Source: Klenkia sesuvii (GTDB lineage: Bacteria; Actinomycetota; Actinomycetes; Mycobacteriales; Geodermatophilaceae). From it: a DNA stretch of 64,000 bases. The stretch is from positions 113,526 to 177,525 of the forward strand of contig NZ_JBAPLU010000008.1 of the NCBI RefSeq assembly GCF_037083825.1, read 5' to 3'. The notes beneath the pieces were generated by a model, which made no database searches, was not told the origin of the DNA, and worked only from the letters and a program-made list of their open reading frames with translations. Numbering within the stretch: position 1 is the stretch's first letter; each line of letters starts with the position of its first letter. Both the position numbers and the translations under genes were made by a program. This document shows, one piece after another, positions 36,432-47,622 of the stretch.

Positions 36432-38017
36432 CGGCCACGCCCAGGACGACGGACCACGACCGGCCGCAGCGGGAGAGGTGACGCGGTGAGCTCCTCCCCC
36501 GCCGTGAGGGGCAGGGTCAGGCGGAACTGGGCGCCCTGCTCGGGCTGCCCCCACACCTGCAGCCAGCCGCCGTGCAGGCGGGCGTCCTCCAGGCTGATCG
36601 ACAGCCCCAGGCCCGACCCGCCCACGGTGCGCACCCGGGCGGGGTCGGCGCGCCAGAAGCGGTCGAACACGCGATCGGCCTCCTGGGGGGTCAGCCCGAT
36701 GCCGTGGTCGCGCACGGTGACCGCGGCCGCGTCCCGGTTGGCGGCCAGGGTGAGCTCGACGGGGTGCCCCGCGCCGTGCTCGACGGCGTTGCCGACCAGG
36801 TTGCGCAGCACCCGCTGCACCCGGCGGGCGTCGACGTCGGCGATGACCGGGCGGTCGGGCGTGCGCACCTCGAGCCGGCAGCCCAGGCGCTCGGCGAGGC
36901 TGGTGAGGTCGCTCGCGACCCCGCGAACCAGCGGGACCAGGTCGGTGGGCTCGGCCTCGAGCTCGGCCGCGCCGGCGTCGTACCGGCTGATCTCGAGCAG
37001 CTCCGACAGCATGACCTCGAACCGGTTGACCTCGGCGTAGAGCAGCTCGGCGGAGCGGGCCACGTGCGGGTCGAAGTCAGCGCGCGACTCGTGCAGCACC
37101 TCGGCGGCCATCTGCACGGTGGTGAGCGGGGTCCGCAGCTCGTGCGAGACGTCGGAGGTGAAGCGCTGCTGCAGCTGCGAGAGCCCCTCGAGCTGGGTGA
37201 TCTGCTTCTGCAGGCTGTCGGCCATGGCGTTGAAGCTGGTGGCCAACCGGGCGAGGTCGTCCTCCCCGTTGACCGCCAACCGCTCCTCCAGCTGGCCCTC
37301 GGCCAGCCGCTGCGCGCCCTGGGCGGCCCGCCGGACGGGGTCCACGACCAACCGGGTGACCAGCACCCCGATGCCGACGACGAACAGGGTCAGCGCGATG
37401 CCGCTGATGGCGACGGTGCTGCGGACCAGCGAGAGCGTCTCCTGCTCCTGGTCCAGCGGGAAGGCGTAGTAGAGGTCCACCTGCTCCCCGCCCTGGCCGT
37501 CGATGGGCACCGGCGCACCGACGAGCAGGGTGGGCACCCGGCCCGAGGCGCCGTCGGGCAGCGTGTCGTACTGGTACACCTGCGTGCCGGCGTCGACCGC
37601 GGCGACCAGCTCGCCCGGCAGGTTCGGGTAGAGGTTGGGCCGGCTCTGCGCGGGGCGGGCGGTGTCCCCGGTGCGGTAGACCAGCACGGTGTCGAAGTTG
37701 CCGGCCTCGCCGTTGCGGCTCTGCAGCTCGCGGACCGTGCGGGCCAGGGTGGAGCGCACGCTGGCCGCGTCGCCGGTGACGATGCCGGCCACCTGCGACT
37801 GCGCGTAGGCCACCCCGGCCTGCGCCTGGTCGATCGCGGCGTCGCGCTTGACCTCGAGGAGCTGGTCGCTGATCTGGCGGAAGAGCACCACGCTGACCAC
37901 CACCACGACGACGCCGGCCACGAGCATCGTGATCGCCCCGATGCGCAGCTGCAGCGAGGACCGCCACGCGTGCCAGCCGGCGGCGCTCCACCGGCGCAGC
38001 CGGGCCCGCACCGTCAC
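36428..38017 (-). CDS. mtrB: Sensor histidine kinase MtrB
   Basis: It senses envelope or division state and phosphorylates MtrA. The 529-residue product has two membrane helices (AITMLVAGVVVVVVSVVLF near 30-50, and ISGIALTLFVVGIGVLVTRL near 210-230) around an extracytoplasmic domain, a HAMP segment, the H-box FTSDVSHELRTPLT, N-box NLVGNAVEHG, and G-boxes DHGIGLTP and GGSGLGLSI. GTG at 38017 lies 7 bp after the mtrA stop. LpqB follows in the same transcript. Confidence 0.97.
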   Translation of the reverse strand: MTVRARLRRWSAAGWHAWRSSLQLRIGAITMLVAGVVVVVVSVVLFRQISDQLLEVKRDAAIDQAQAGVAYAQSQVAGIVTGDAASVRSTLARTVRELQSRNGEAGNFDTVLVYRTGDTARPAQSRPNLYPNLPGELVAAVDAGTQVYQYDTLPDGASGRVPTLLVGAPVPIDGQGGEQVDLYYAFPLDQEQETLSLVRSTVAISGIALTLFVVGIGVLVTRLVVDPVRRAAQGAQRLAEGQLEERLAVNGEDDLARLATSFNAMADSLQKQITQLEGLSQLQQRFTSDVSHELRTPLTTVQMAAEVLHESRADFDPHVARSAELLYAEVNRFEVMLSELLEISRYDAGAAELEAEPTDLVPLVRGVASDLTSLAERLGCRLEVRTPDRPVIADVDARRVQRVLRNLVGNAVEHGAGHPVELTLAANRDAAAVTVRDHGIGLTPQEADRVFDRFWRADPARVRTVGGSGLGLSISLEDARLHGGWLQVWGQPEQGAQFRLTLPLTAGEELTASPLPLRPVVVRRPGRGR

Positions 38018-38024
38018 CGAGGGG

Positions 38025-38726
<702 letters not shown>

Positions 38727-38744
38727 GTGCCCATTGTGCGCGTG

Positions 38745-38788
38745 CGGCCCCACCCGCCGGGAGGAACACCCCCTGGCGGGTGGGGCCG
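38745..38788 (-). terminator. Hairpin terminator between ahcY and mtrA
   Basis: CGGCCCCACCCGCC (38745-38758) pairs perfectly with GGCGGGTGGGGCCG (38775-38788). Both neighbours are on the minus strand, so it should end the ahcY transcript. Confidence 0.8.
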
Positions 38789-38793
38789 GACCG

Positions 38794-40281
<1,488 letters not shown>

Positions 40282-40385
40282 GTCGCTCCAGAGGATCCCG
40301 GCCGCGCCAGGGGGCTGCGGCTGCGTCGGTGTCTGTTCGTGAGCGAGCATGCCGAGGCTTCGGCGGGGCTCGTGCCGTCGTCAAG

Positions 40386-40391
40386 GCTACC
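40386..40391 (-). promoter_or_regulatory. -10 element (TAGCCT) of ahcY
   Basis: On the minus strand, about 105 nt before the ATG at 40281. No clear -35. Confidence 0.4.
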
Positions 40392-40427
40392 GGTTCGGCC
40401 CAGCCCCCTGCCAGGCGCAGCGCCGGG

Positions 40428-41609
40428 TCACACCGCGCGCAGGCCGGTGGTGGCGCGGTACAGGACGGCAGGTCCCCGCGCGCTGAGCTGGGCGTTCGCC
40501 GGGACGAAGGCCGACTGGCCCTGCCGCAGCACCAGGTCGCCGTCGTCGGCACCCAGCACCGCGGTCCCCTCGGTGCACAGCAGCACCTGCGGGCCCGCCG
40601 TCCGCAGGCTGCCCGGGTCCTCCCCCAGCTCGCACCGGGTGAGGTCGAAGTCCTCGACCGGCACGGGGTAGCGCAGGCCACCCGGCCCGAGCACGGGATG
40701 GATGACCGGCACCCTGCCGTCGGCGAAGTCGAGCACCTCGACCAGCGCTGCCAGGTCGACGTGCTTGGCGGTCAGCCCGCCGCGCAGCACGTTGTCCGAG
40801 CTGGCCATCACCTCGACCCCGGCGCCGCACAGGTAGGCGTGCAGGTTGCCGGCGGGCAGGAACACCGCCTCGCCGGGGGCCAGCTTGAGGTGGTTGCACA
40901 GCAGCGAGATGACGACGCCGACGTCACCGGGGTAGCTCTCGGCCAGGCTGGCCGCCCAGCGGTAGGTGTTGATGAACTCCGGGTCGTGCGCGGCGACGAA
41001 GGTCGCCGCCTTGGTCGCGACGGCGGCGACCAACGACTGACGCCGGCGGGCCGACAGCGCCAGCAGCTGTGGGACGGCCACCTGCAGGCCGCCGCGGGCG
41101 AGGGCGGCGATGGTCGGTTTGAGCTCGGGCAGCTGCAGCTTGGCCAGGCAGTGCAACGACTCCTCCACCGGCCGGAAACCGCACAGCGCCTCGACCGGGG
41201 TGAGGGCGAGCAGGATCTCGGGCTTGTGGTGCGGGTCCTTGAACGTACGGGTGGGGTCGTCGTGCGGGACGCCGGCGGCCTCCTCGGCGGCGTAGCCGAT
41301 CTCTGCCTGGGCGGTGGTCGGGTGGGCCTGCAGCGACAGCGGGGTGTCGGCGGCGAGCACCTTCATCAGGAAGGGCAGCCGGTCGCCGAAGCGTTGGCGC
41401 ACCGCGGCGCCCAGCAGCCGGTCGGGCTCGTCGGCGATGGCCGCGTCGAGCCCCCGTCCGTCGGCCAGCACGCTGGGGGCATCGGGGTGGGCGCCCATCC
41501 AGAGCTCGGCGCAGGGCTCATCGGCAGGTACGGGCTGACCCAGCAGCTGGGGGATCACGGTGCGGCTCCCCCACGGGTAGTGCCGGACGGTGTTGGTCAG
41601 CTGCCACAT
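40428..41609 (-). CDS. manA: Mannose-6-phosphate isomerase, class I
   Basis: It interconverts fructose-6-P and mannose-6-P, the entry step to GDP-mannose. The 393-residue cupin enzyme has MWQLTNTVRHYPWGSRT, the metal site QAHP, DPHHKPEILLAL, and the active-site stretch VFLPAGNLHAYLCGAGVEVMASSDNVLRGGLT. ATG at 41609 is chosen at the conserved start, and TAGCCT lies 8 nt upstream. It is the last gene after manB, trm112-like and the SIS gene. Confidence 0.95.
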   Translation of the reverse strand: MWQLTNTVRHYPWGSRTVIPQLLGQPVPADEPCAELWMGAHPDAPSVLADGRGLDAAIADEPDRLLGAAVRQRFGDRLPFLMKVLAADTPLSLQAHPTTAQAEIGYAAEEAAGVPHDDPTRTFKDPHHKPEILLALTPVEALCGFRPVEESLHCLAKLQLPELKPTIAALARGGLQVAVPQLLALSARRRQSLVAAVATKAATFVAAHDPEFINTYRWAASLAESYPGDVGVVISLLCNHLKLAPGEAVFLPAGNLHAYLCGAGVEVMASSDNVLRGGLTAKHVDLAALVEVLDFADGRVPVIHPVLGPGGLRYPVPVEDFDLTRCELGEDPGSLRTAGPQVLLCTEGTAVLGADDGDLVLRQGQSAFVPANAQLSARGPAVLYRATTGLRAV

Positions 41610-41617
41610 CGTGCGGG

Positions 41618-41623
41618 AGGCTA
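41618..41623 (-). promoter_or_regulatory. -10 element (TAGCCT) of manA
   Basis: Minus-strand TAGCCT, 8 nt before the ATG at 41609. It implies manA can also start its own transcript within the operon. Confidence 0.5.
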
Positions 41624-41719
41624 CCGGGGCGGGGGTCACCCCCGTCGGGTCGGCAGTTGTGCGGCACGTCTTGAGTCGCACCGGCGCGGCCCGTGGGGGC
41701 GCAGGCGTGGGAGGCCGAC

Positions 41720-42976
41720 TCACGGCAAGAGGGTGCTCCCGGGGCCGCGGCCGCGCTCGGCGTCCAGGGCCAGGGCGAGGTAGACCGCCGCGAAGTCACC
41801 CACCGCGATCTGACGGGCCACCCGGGCCAGCCGGTGGTCGGCCGGGGAGCCGAATCGTGCGCCGTACCCCGACGCGTCCCCGGCGTCGCGGTCGACGTCC
41901 GATACGCCGGGACGGTCGGTGGGGCGGTCGGCACCGCCGTCGCTGACCAGGTCGGCCAGGGAGCTGACGGGGACGGTGCGTTCGGCTGCGGTGCGCAGCA
42001 CCTGCTGGAGGGCGTCGGCGGCCGACCGGGGGTCCCGTTCGCCGAGGCCCTCGTCGGCGCCCGCCTGGTCGTCGCCGACCGCGATCAGCCGCAGGCGACG
42101 ACCCTCGTCGTCGGCACGGTCGCGGAAGAAGTCGTCGGCGTCGACGGGGGCCAGCGGACCGCCGAGCACCGTGCACGCGGCTGCCCGCTGGTCGGGCAAC
42201 CGGTAGGCAGCCGCGGGCAGCCCGGCCAGGGTGGCGAGCTGGTCGGCGACGCGCCCGGCTGCGGCGCCGGCGAGCGGGCCCTCGGCCACCACGACCGGGA
42301 GGGCGTCGAGCAGCTGCAGCGCGAGGGTCTTGGCCGGGTTGGCGTAGGTGGGGACCACGGGCCCGCACGCGGCGGCCACGCCGTCGAGGGCGTCGGCCAC
42401 CCCGCCGGTGAGCCGGTCGGCTCCCGCCGGGAGCAGGTCCAGGCCCGCGGCCAACCCGAGCACGGGGGTCAGCAGCGACCAGAGCGTCGTGTGCTGGACA
42501 CGACCGGGGGGCAGCGGCACGTAGGGCGCCCGGGCACCGGCGCACGCGGCGTGCAGCGGCGCGTCCTCGGCGCCGATGCCGAGGAGGGCCACCCCGCGCC
42601 GTGCGGCCTCGTAGGCCGGTGCCACGGCGTACTGGCCGGCGCCGGTGCGGGTGGCCACCACGGCGACGTCGGAGGCACCGGTCCACACCGGCAACCGCGG
42701 GCCGGGCACGACGTCGACCGCGACCGGGCTGCCCGGACCCAGGAGGGCCCGCAGCAGCGCAGCGGCGACCGCACCCTCGCGGCGGGCCACCACCACCAGG
42801 CTGCGCGGGCGCCCGGCGCGGGTGATCCGTTCCAGGCCGGCCTCCGCCGCCAGGCTGGCCGTCTCCCGCACCTGGGCTCCGGCACCGGCGACGGCCGGGA
42901 GCAGACCGCGGGGGTCCCGGGCGCGCAGCAGCTGCGGGTCGTCCAGGACCTCCTCGGCCAGCTCCGGGGAGGTCAT
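41720..42976 (-). CDS. SIS-domain sugar isomerase-like protein (Rv3256c type)
   Basis: A 418-residue protein of the bifunctional phosphoglucose/phosphomannose isomerase-like (SIS) family. Visible segments are the first SIS strand (PRSLVVVARREGAVAAALLRALL), VWTGASDVAVVATRTGAG and ALPVVVAEGPLAGAAAGRVADQL. Catalytic residues of true isomerases are not clear by eye. Position between trm112-like and manA matches Rv3256c, so it probably assists mannose-phosphate metabolism. ATG at 42976 overlaps the upstream stop (ATGA). Confidence 0.85.
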   Translation of the reverse strand: MTSPELAEEVLDDPQLLRARDPRGLLPAVAGAGAQVRETASLAAEAGLERITRAGRPRSLVVVARREGAVAAALLRALLGPGSPVAVDVVPGPRLPVWTGASDVAVVATRTGAGQYAVAPAYEAARRGVALLGIGAEDAPLHAACAGARAPYVPLPPGRVQHTTLWSLLTPVLGLAAGLDLLPAGADRLTGGVADALDGVAAACGPVVPTYANPAKTLALQLLDALPVVVAEGPLAGAAAGRVADQLATLAGLPAAAYRLPDQRAAACTVLGGPLAPVDADDFFRDRADDEGRRLRLIAVGDDQAGADEGLGERDPRSAADALQQVLRTAAERTVPVSSLADLVSDGGADRPTDRPGVSDVDRDAGDASGYGARFGSPADHRLARVARQIAVGDFAAVYLALALDAERGRGPGSTLLP

Positions 42977-43218
42977 GTCGCTGCGCCGCCCGCCCCTGCG
43001 CCGCCCGGCTCCGGGGCGCCGCCCCCGCGGTGGCGCGCCTCGTCAAGCAGCAGGACCGGGATGCCGTCGCGGACGGGGAACGCCCGGTCGCAGCCCGTGC
43101 ACAGCAGCTCGGCGGCCTCGCGGTCGAGGGTGAGCGGGCTGTGGTGGGTGTCGGGGCAGGCCAGGATCTCCAGCAGGGAGGGGTCGATGCCCAGCGTGTC
43201 GGGGTGTGCCGTGCTCAT
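42973..43218 (-). CDS. Trm112-like small zinc-ribbon-derived protein
   Basis: An 81-residue protein: LLEILACPDTHHSPLTLDRE, then LLCTGCDRAFPVRDGIPVLLLDEA, the Trm112/YcaR fold. Cysteines CP...CTGC could bind zinc. In other organisms the fold activates methyltransferases; here its partner is unknown. ATG at 43218 and the stop at 42975 both overlap neighbours by 4 bp, so it is tightly coupled to manB and the SIS gene. Confidence 0.9.
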   Translation of the reverse strand: MSTAHPDTLGIDPSLLEILACPDTHHSPLTLDREAAELLCTGCDRAFPVRDGIPVLLLDEARHRGGGAPEPGGAGAGGAAT

Positions 43219-44594
43219 GCGCGCACCATCTCCAGGACGTCGTCGCGGACCTCGGACATGCGCTGCTGGTCGGGGGCCTCGACGTTGAGGCGCAGCAGCG
43301 GCTCGGTGTTGCTGGCGCGCAGGTTGAACCACGCACCGTCGGGCAGGGCCACGGTCAGGCCGTCGAGCTCGTCGAGGGTCGCACCCTCGGCCTCCTCGTA
43401 GGCCGCCCGCACCGCGGCCATCCGTGCGGGTGCGTCGGTGACGGTCGAGTTGATCTCGCCCGACGCGCTGTACCGGCTGTACGCCGCGGTGAGCTCGGAC
43501 AGCGGCCGCGCCTGCTCACCCAGGGCCGCCAGCACGTGCATCGCGGCCAGCATGCCGGTGTCGGCCCGCCAGAAGTCGCGGAAGTAGTAGTGCGCCGAGT
43601 GCTCACCGCCGAAGACCGCGTCGGTGCGGGCCATCTCGGCCTTGATGAAGCTGTGGCCGACCCGCGTGCGCACGGGCTGGCCGCCGTGCTCGCGCACGAT
43701 CTCGGGCACCGCCGAGGAGGTGATGAGGTTGTGGATGATGGTCGTCCCCACCCCGCGGGCGAGCTCGCGGACCGCGACGAGCGCGGTGATGGCCGACGGG
43801 CTCACCGGCTCGCCCCGTTCGTCGACGACGAAGACGCGGTCGGCGTCGCCGTCGAAGGCCAGGCCGATGTCGGCCCCGTGCTCGGGGACGGCACGCTGCA
43901 GGTCGACCAGGTTGGCCGGGTCGAGCGGGTTGGCCTCGTGGTTCGGGAAGGAGCCGTCGAGCTCGAAGTACATCGGCACGACCTCCAACGGCAGCCCGGC
44001 GAGCACCACCGGGACGGTGTGCCCACCCATGCCGTTGCCGGCGTCGACGACGACCTTCAACGGTCGGATGCCGGTCAGGTCGACCAGGCCGCGCAGATGG
44101 TCGGAGTACTCCCCCAGCACGTCCCTGGTGATCGAGCTGCCCGGCGCGGTCACCTCACGGGTGAACACCGGCGCCCCGTCGAGCAGCTGCTCGGCCCAGG
44201 TGCGGATCTGCACCAGGCCGGAGTCCTGACCGATCGGGGCGGCCCCGGCCCGGCACATCTTGATGCCGTTGTACTGCGCCGGGTTGTGGCTGGCGGTGAA
44301 CATCGCCCCGGGCAGGTCGAGGCTGCCGGCGGCGAAGTAGAGCATGTCGGTGGAGCCCAGGCCGGCCTCCACCACGTCGAGCCCGCGGCTGAGGACGCCC
44401 TCGGCGAAGGCCCGGGAGAGCGGGACCGACGTCTCACGCATGTCGTGGGCGGTGACCACCGCGCCGGCGCCGGTCTCGGCGTGGACGAACTCGGCGAACG
44501 CGGACCCGATGGCGCGCGCGACGGTCTCGTCCCACTGGTGGGGCACCACACCGCGGACGTCGTAGGCCTTGATCAACGACGACAGATCGGGCAC
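43215..44594 (-). CDS. manB: Phosphomannomutase/phosphoglucomutase
   Basis: It converts mannose-6-P to mannose-1-P through a phosphoserine intermediate. The 459-residue enzyme has all four signatures: TASHNP (active serine), DGDADR (metal), GGEHSAHYY (sugar) and RASNTEPLLRL (phosphate). GTG at 44594 has GAGGTGGAG upstream, and a -10 (TAGGGT on the minus strand) lies near 44648. It is the first gene of the operon that continues through trm112-like, SIS and manA. Confidence 0.95.
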   Translation of the reverse strand: MPDLSSLIKAYDVRGVVPHQWDETVARAIGSAFAEFVHAETGAGAVVTAHDMRETSVPLSRAFAEGVLSRGLDVVEAGLGSTDMLYFAAGSLDLPGAMFTASHNPAQYNGIKMCRAGAAPIGQDSGLVQIRTWAEQLLDGAPVFTREVTAPGSSITRDVLGEYSDHLRGLVDLTGIRPLKVVVDAGNGMGGHTVPVVLAGLPLEVVPMYFELDGSFPNHEANPLDPANLVDLQRAVPEHGADIGLAFDGDADRVFVVDERGEPVSPSAITALVAVRELARGVGTTIIHNLITSSAVPEIVREHGGQPVRTRVGHSFIKAEMARTDAVFGGEHSAHYYFRDFWRADTGMLAAMHVLAALGEQARPLSELTAAYSRYSASGEINSTVTDAPARMAAVRAAYEEAEGATLDELDGLTVALPDGAWFNLRASNTEPLLRLNVEAPDQQRMSEVRDDVLEMVRA

Positions 44595-44683
44595 GACGCT
44601 CCACCTCGGGTCGGGTCGACGCTCCGCTCCGGAGGCCGTGCGCAGACCCTAGCGACGCGGTCCGACAACCGCGGCCGGGCGGA

Positions 44684-45037
44684 TCAGGGCAGGTTCGGCA
44701 GGACCCGCAGGTGCCCCCGGCGGGTGCCCGACCCGTCGTCGGCGGGGTCGCGTTCGGGCTCGGGCCGGGCCGCCTCGCGGACGGCGTCGGCGAGGGCGAG
44801 CAGGTCGTCGCCGGTCGGGCCGGACTCCTCGGTGTCGACCTCGTGCCGCACGACCTCCCAGCCGCGCGGCACGGTGAGCCGCTCGGCGTGGAACTCGCAC
44901 AGGTCGTAGCTGTGCGGCTCCGAGTAGGTGGCCAACGGCCCGACGACGGCCGTGGACTCTGCGTAGACGTAGGTCAGCGTGGCCGCCGCCGGCTGCGCGC
45001 ACCCACTGCGCGAGCAGCGACGGGACTGCCTCACCAC
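44684..45037 (-). CDS. DUF3499 family protein
   Basis: A 117-residue actinobacterial protein, RQSRRCSRSGCAQPAAATLT then HSYDLCEFHAERLTVPRGWE, with cysteines and histidines arranged as a likely zinc site. No function is known for DUF3499 (Rv3258c type). GTG at 45037 is used, preceded by AGGA and by a -10 (TAGGGT) at 45056-45061. It lies between manB and a divergent zincin-like gene, as in M. tuberculosis. Confidence 0.9.
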   Translation of the reverse strand: MVRQSRRCSRSGCAQPAAATLTYVYAESTAVVGPLATYSEPHSYDLCEFHAERLTVPRGWEVVRHEVDTEESGPTGDDLLALADAVREAARPEPERDPADDGSGTRRGHLRVLPNLP

Positions 45038-45055
45038 CGGTTCCTCACGCCTGGC

Positions 45056-45061
45056 ACCCTA
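45056..45061 (-). promoter_or_regulatory. -10 element (TAGGGT) of the DUF3499 gene
   Basis: Minus-strand TAGGGT about 18 nt before the GTG at 45037, leaving room for a short leader with AGGA. Confidence 0.55.
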
Positions 45062-45134
45062 GTCCCGCGGCACCGGCTTCGTCAGGAGGCACACCGGCGG
45101 GCCACTGACCGACCCCGGCGCGCCGCGGGCGACG

Positions 45135-45140
45135 TAGGCT
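45135..45140 (+). promoter_or_regulatory. -10 element (TAGGCT) of the zincin-like gene
   Basis: TAGGCT ends 9 nt before the ATG at 45150. Together with 45056-45061 it makes a divergent promoter pair. Confidence 0.55.
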
Positions 45141-45149
45141 CGCGCGGCG

Positions 45150-45605
45150 ATGACACGACCCCCCGCCCGACGCCGCGACCGGCACGGCCGCGGCCTGCGC
45201 GGCCCCCTGGTGCCCCCCGGCGTGCCGCTGTCGCGCAGCCGGGCCGAGCAGTTCGACGACCTGGTGCTGGACGCGGTCGAGGACATCGAGCGCCGGTGGG
45301 AACGCGAGCTGGCCGGGGTCGAGTTCGCCGTCGAGGACGTGCCATGGGTGGACCACAGCAGCCCCGACGACGTGGTGCTCGACGCCGACGTCCTCGACGA
45401 CGGCAGCGTGCCGCTGGCGCGCGTGCTGCCCGGACGCCGGGAGGGCGGGGTCGAGCACGCCCCCCGCATCATCGTGTACCGGCGGCCGCTGGAGATCCGC
45501 GCGCACGACCCGGAGGACCTCGCCGACCTCGTGCGGGACGTCGTGGTCGACCAGGTCGCCGTGCTGCTGGGTCGGGACCCCGAGGAGATCGACCCGGCCG
45601 GCTGA
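45150..45605 (+). CDS. Zincin-like metallopeptidase family protein with lost HExxH
   Basis: A 151-residue member of the small zincin-like family (Rv3259 type): SRAEQFDDLVLDAVEDIERRWE, then RIIVYRRPLEIRA, DLVRDVVVDQVAVLLGRDPEEID. In catalytic homologues the final helix carries HExxHH; here the place reads DVVVDQVAVLL, so neither histidine remains. It is probably not a peptidase. Start ATG at 45150, with a close -10. Same place as Rv3259 between DUF3499 and whiB2. Confidence 0.82.
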   Translation: MTRPPARRRDRHGRGLRGPLVPPGVPLSRSRAEQFDDLVLDAVEDIERRWERELAGVEFAVEDVPWVDHSSPDDVVLDADVLDDGSVPLARVLPGRREGGVEHAPRIIVYRRPLEIRAHDPEDLADLVRDVVVDQVAVLLGRDPEEIDPAG

Positions 45606-45634
45606 CAGACTCGCGGCGAGGAACGGGGGCGGAG

Positions 45635-46744
45635 ATGGGCGCGACACGACGCGTGCTCGGCGGCGGGCTGCTGGTGGTCGCTGCGGTCGCGGCCCCGCTG
45701 GCCGTGCTGCTGGGCACGCCGTGGCTCTGGGCGGGGGCCGGGGCCTGCCTCGTCGGCGGCGCCGCTGCGGCGGTGGGCCCGGGTCGGGCCCGCGCGGAGG
45801 GGACGACTGCTCCCGTGGTCCCGGGCGGGCGCGAGACCCCGGACGCACCTCCCACCCCCGAGATCGACGACCTGCCCGGGTTCTTCAGCAGTCCGCCGGG
45901 GTCGCCCGCAGCGCTGCCCCCGGCCCCGACCCCCGACCCGGCCCCGGACCCAGCCCCGGAACCGGGCGTCACCCCGCCGCCCGCTCCGACCACCACCGGT
46001 CCGCCCGGCACCGCCACCGGCACCGGCACCGGCGCCGCAGCGACCGGGTCCGGCTCGCGCGCCAGGACCGGGGCGCTCGTCGCGACCACCGGGGTGGTCG
46101 TGGCCGTGCTCGTGGTCGGTGCGGTCGCCTGGGTGTCCACCCGCGGCTCGGACGCGCCCTCGGCGTCCGCCCCGTCCGCACGGTCGTCGTCCCCGCCGTC
46201 CTCCGCAGCTCTGTCCTCTGCCGCCCTGTCCTCCGCAGAGCCGTCGTCCGCACCGCTGACCGCGGCTTCGGCCGGTGACCTGGCCGGCACCGACGTGCCC
46301 CCCGGCGAGGACGGGTTCCGGGCCGACCTGGCGTTCCCGGGCATCGTGCTGGAGCCCCGCGCGGTGGGGGTGACGGTGGCCTACCCGGCGCTGCGCGTCA
46401 GCGGCGACGGCGACCGGGCGGTGGCGCACCTGGAGCTGCCGGTATGGAACTGCCTCGCGGCCGATCCGCCGGCCGACCCGGTGGCGGCGCAGTGCAGCAG
46501 GTCGCTGGTGGAGTACGCCGACCTCGGCAGCCCCGACCTCGCGGTCGCCGCCCGCGGCGACGGGGTCGACCTGCAGGGCACCTTCGCCACCTACACCAGG
46601 CCGAACGGGTCCGCACCGTCCTACACCGGCCGCGGCTACCCGGTGACCGTGCAGCTGACGCCGACGGCGGGCGGGGTCGCAGCCACCCTGCAGCTGGGGG
46701 ACGGCGAGGTCGCCGCGACGGGCGGGGGCTCCGTCGGGCGTTGA
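45635..46744 (+). CDS. Membrane protein with Ser/Pro-rich linker and secreted domain (unknown)
   Basis: A 369-residue hypothetical protein. It has hydrophobic helices at the N-terminus (VLGGGLLVVAAVAAPLAVLL, LWAGAGACLVGGAAAAV) and near residue 155 (ALVATTGVVVAVLVVGAVAWV). The first soluble part is Pro-rich, the second is an Ala-Ser repeat (SSAALSSAALSSAEPSS), and the C-terminal domain of about 150 residues has two cysteines (WNCLA, AQCSR) and is exported. It resembles the first protein of this window in layout, though not in sequence. ATG at 45635 follows the zincin-like stop by 29 bp. Confidence 0.7.
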   Translation: MGATRRVLGGGLLVVAAVAAPLAVLLGTPWLWAGAGACLVGGAAAAVGPGRARAEGTTAPVVPGGRETPDAPPTPEIDDLPGFFSSPPGSPAALPPAPTPDPAPDPAPEPGVTPPPAPTTTGPPGTATGTGTGAAATGSGSRARTGALVATTGVVVAVLVVGAVAWVSTRGSDAPSASAPSARSSSPPSSAALSSAALSSAEPSSAPLTAASAGDLAGTDVPPGEDGFRADLAFPGIVLEPRAVGVTVAYPALRVSGDGDRAVAHLELPVWNCLAADPPADPVAAQCSRSLVEYADLGSPDLAVAARGDGVDLQGTFATYTRPNGSAPSYTGRGYPVTVQLTPTAGGVAATLQLGDGEVAATGGGSVGR

Positions 46745-46757
46745 CCGCGGCGGCGGA

Positions 46758-47570
46758 TCAGCGGGACGACGCGGTCAGCGAGACGCAGGGGGCTGCGGGC
46801 CCGGTGGCCGGCTCGGGCACCCCGAACCCCCACCAGGGCCGCCGGACGCCGCCCTCGAGCAGGGTGAGCAGTCCGGCGACCGGGCGGTCCTCCGCCAGCA
46901 CGACCGCGTGCTCGAGGACGCCGGCTGCGGCGTGCACCCGCGCGAGTGCCCGCAGGTCGGCGGCGCGCGCGCCCGCGGGACGGTGGTCGAGGAAGTCCGG
47001 CAGCCAGCGCTCCAGGTCGAGGGCGTCGACCGAGCGGGTCACGGCGCCCACGTCGTCGAGCTGGTCGACCAGCGCCCGGGTGCGGGTGGTCCGGAACGCG
47101 GCACCGACCCCCAACCGGGCCGCGAGCGCGCGGAGCACGGGGTCGCCCAGCGGGAGCCCGGTCAGTGCGAGGTCCCAGGGCCCCCGCGTGGCGGCCAGCA
47201 GGTCGGCGATCCCGTCGGCCAGCAGCGCGGCGACCTCGGCGTCGCGGACGGGCAGGCGTCGGGGTGCGCCGCCGGGCGGCGGGGGTGCGCCGCCGTCACC
47301 GAGCAGGCGGAGGTCGGTGGTCCACCGGCCGCGCCGGAGCACCCGGCGGGACGAGAGCAGGGCCGCCCCTGCGGGACGGCCCTGGCGGTGCTGCTCCACG
47401 ACGACCGCCCGGTGGCGGACCCGGGCCGCGGGCGCCGGCGCTGCGTGCAGCGCCGCGGCCAGCCACGGCCCGCGGGCGGTGGTCGGTACTGCCAGTTCGG
47501 TCAACAGCGGGGCCGCGGCGCGGATCTCCCGCACCACCCGCGCCCGCCCCTCGGCCACCCGGATGAACAC
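46758..47570 (-). CDS. Hypothetical protein, possibly GNAT/FemAB-like
   Basis: A protein of about 270 residues. The middle holds alpha/beta segments (HRAVVVEQHRQGRPAGAALL, GPWDLALTGLPLGDPVLRALAARLG) and a late strand (VVLAEDRPVAGLLTLLEGG) that faintly resemble acyltransferases of the GNAT or FemAB type; I cannot confirm this. The GTG at 47570 starts a strong coding stretch. An in-frame start at 47657 would overlap the end of whiB2 by 35 bp. It follows whiB2 on the same strand. Confidence 0.55.
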   Translation of the reverse strand: MFIRVAEGRARVVREIRAAAPLLTELAVPTTARGPWLAAALHAAPAPAARVRHRAVVVEQHRQGRPAGAALLSSRRVLRRGRWTTDLRLLGDGGAPPPPGGAPRRLPVRDAEVAALLADGIADLLAATRGPWDLALTGLPLGDPVLRALAARLGVGAAFRTTRTRALVDQLDDVGAVTRSVDALDLERWLPDFLDHRPAGARAADLRALARVHAAAGVLEHAVVLAEDRPVAGLLTLLEGGVRRPWWGFGVPEPATGPAAPCVSLTASSR

Positions 47571-47622
47571 CTCTGCAGTGAACCGGACGGCACGGCCCCG
47601 CGCGTCGGGGCCGGACCCGGAT

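Noticed and set aside
40282..40427. A SAH riboswitch ahead of ahcY
   Set aside because: The leader lacks any conserved core I can recognise; no stem arrangement fits.
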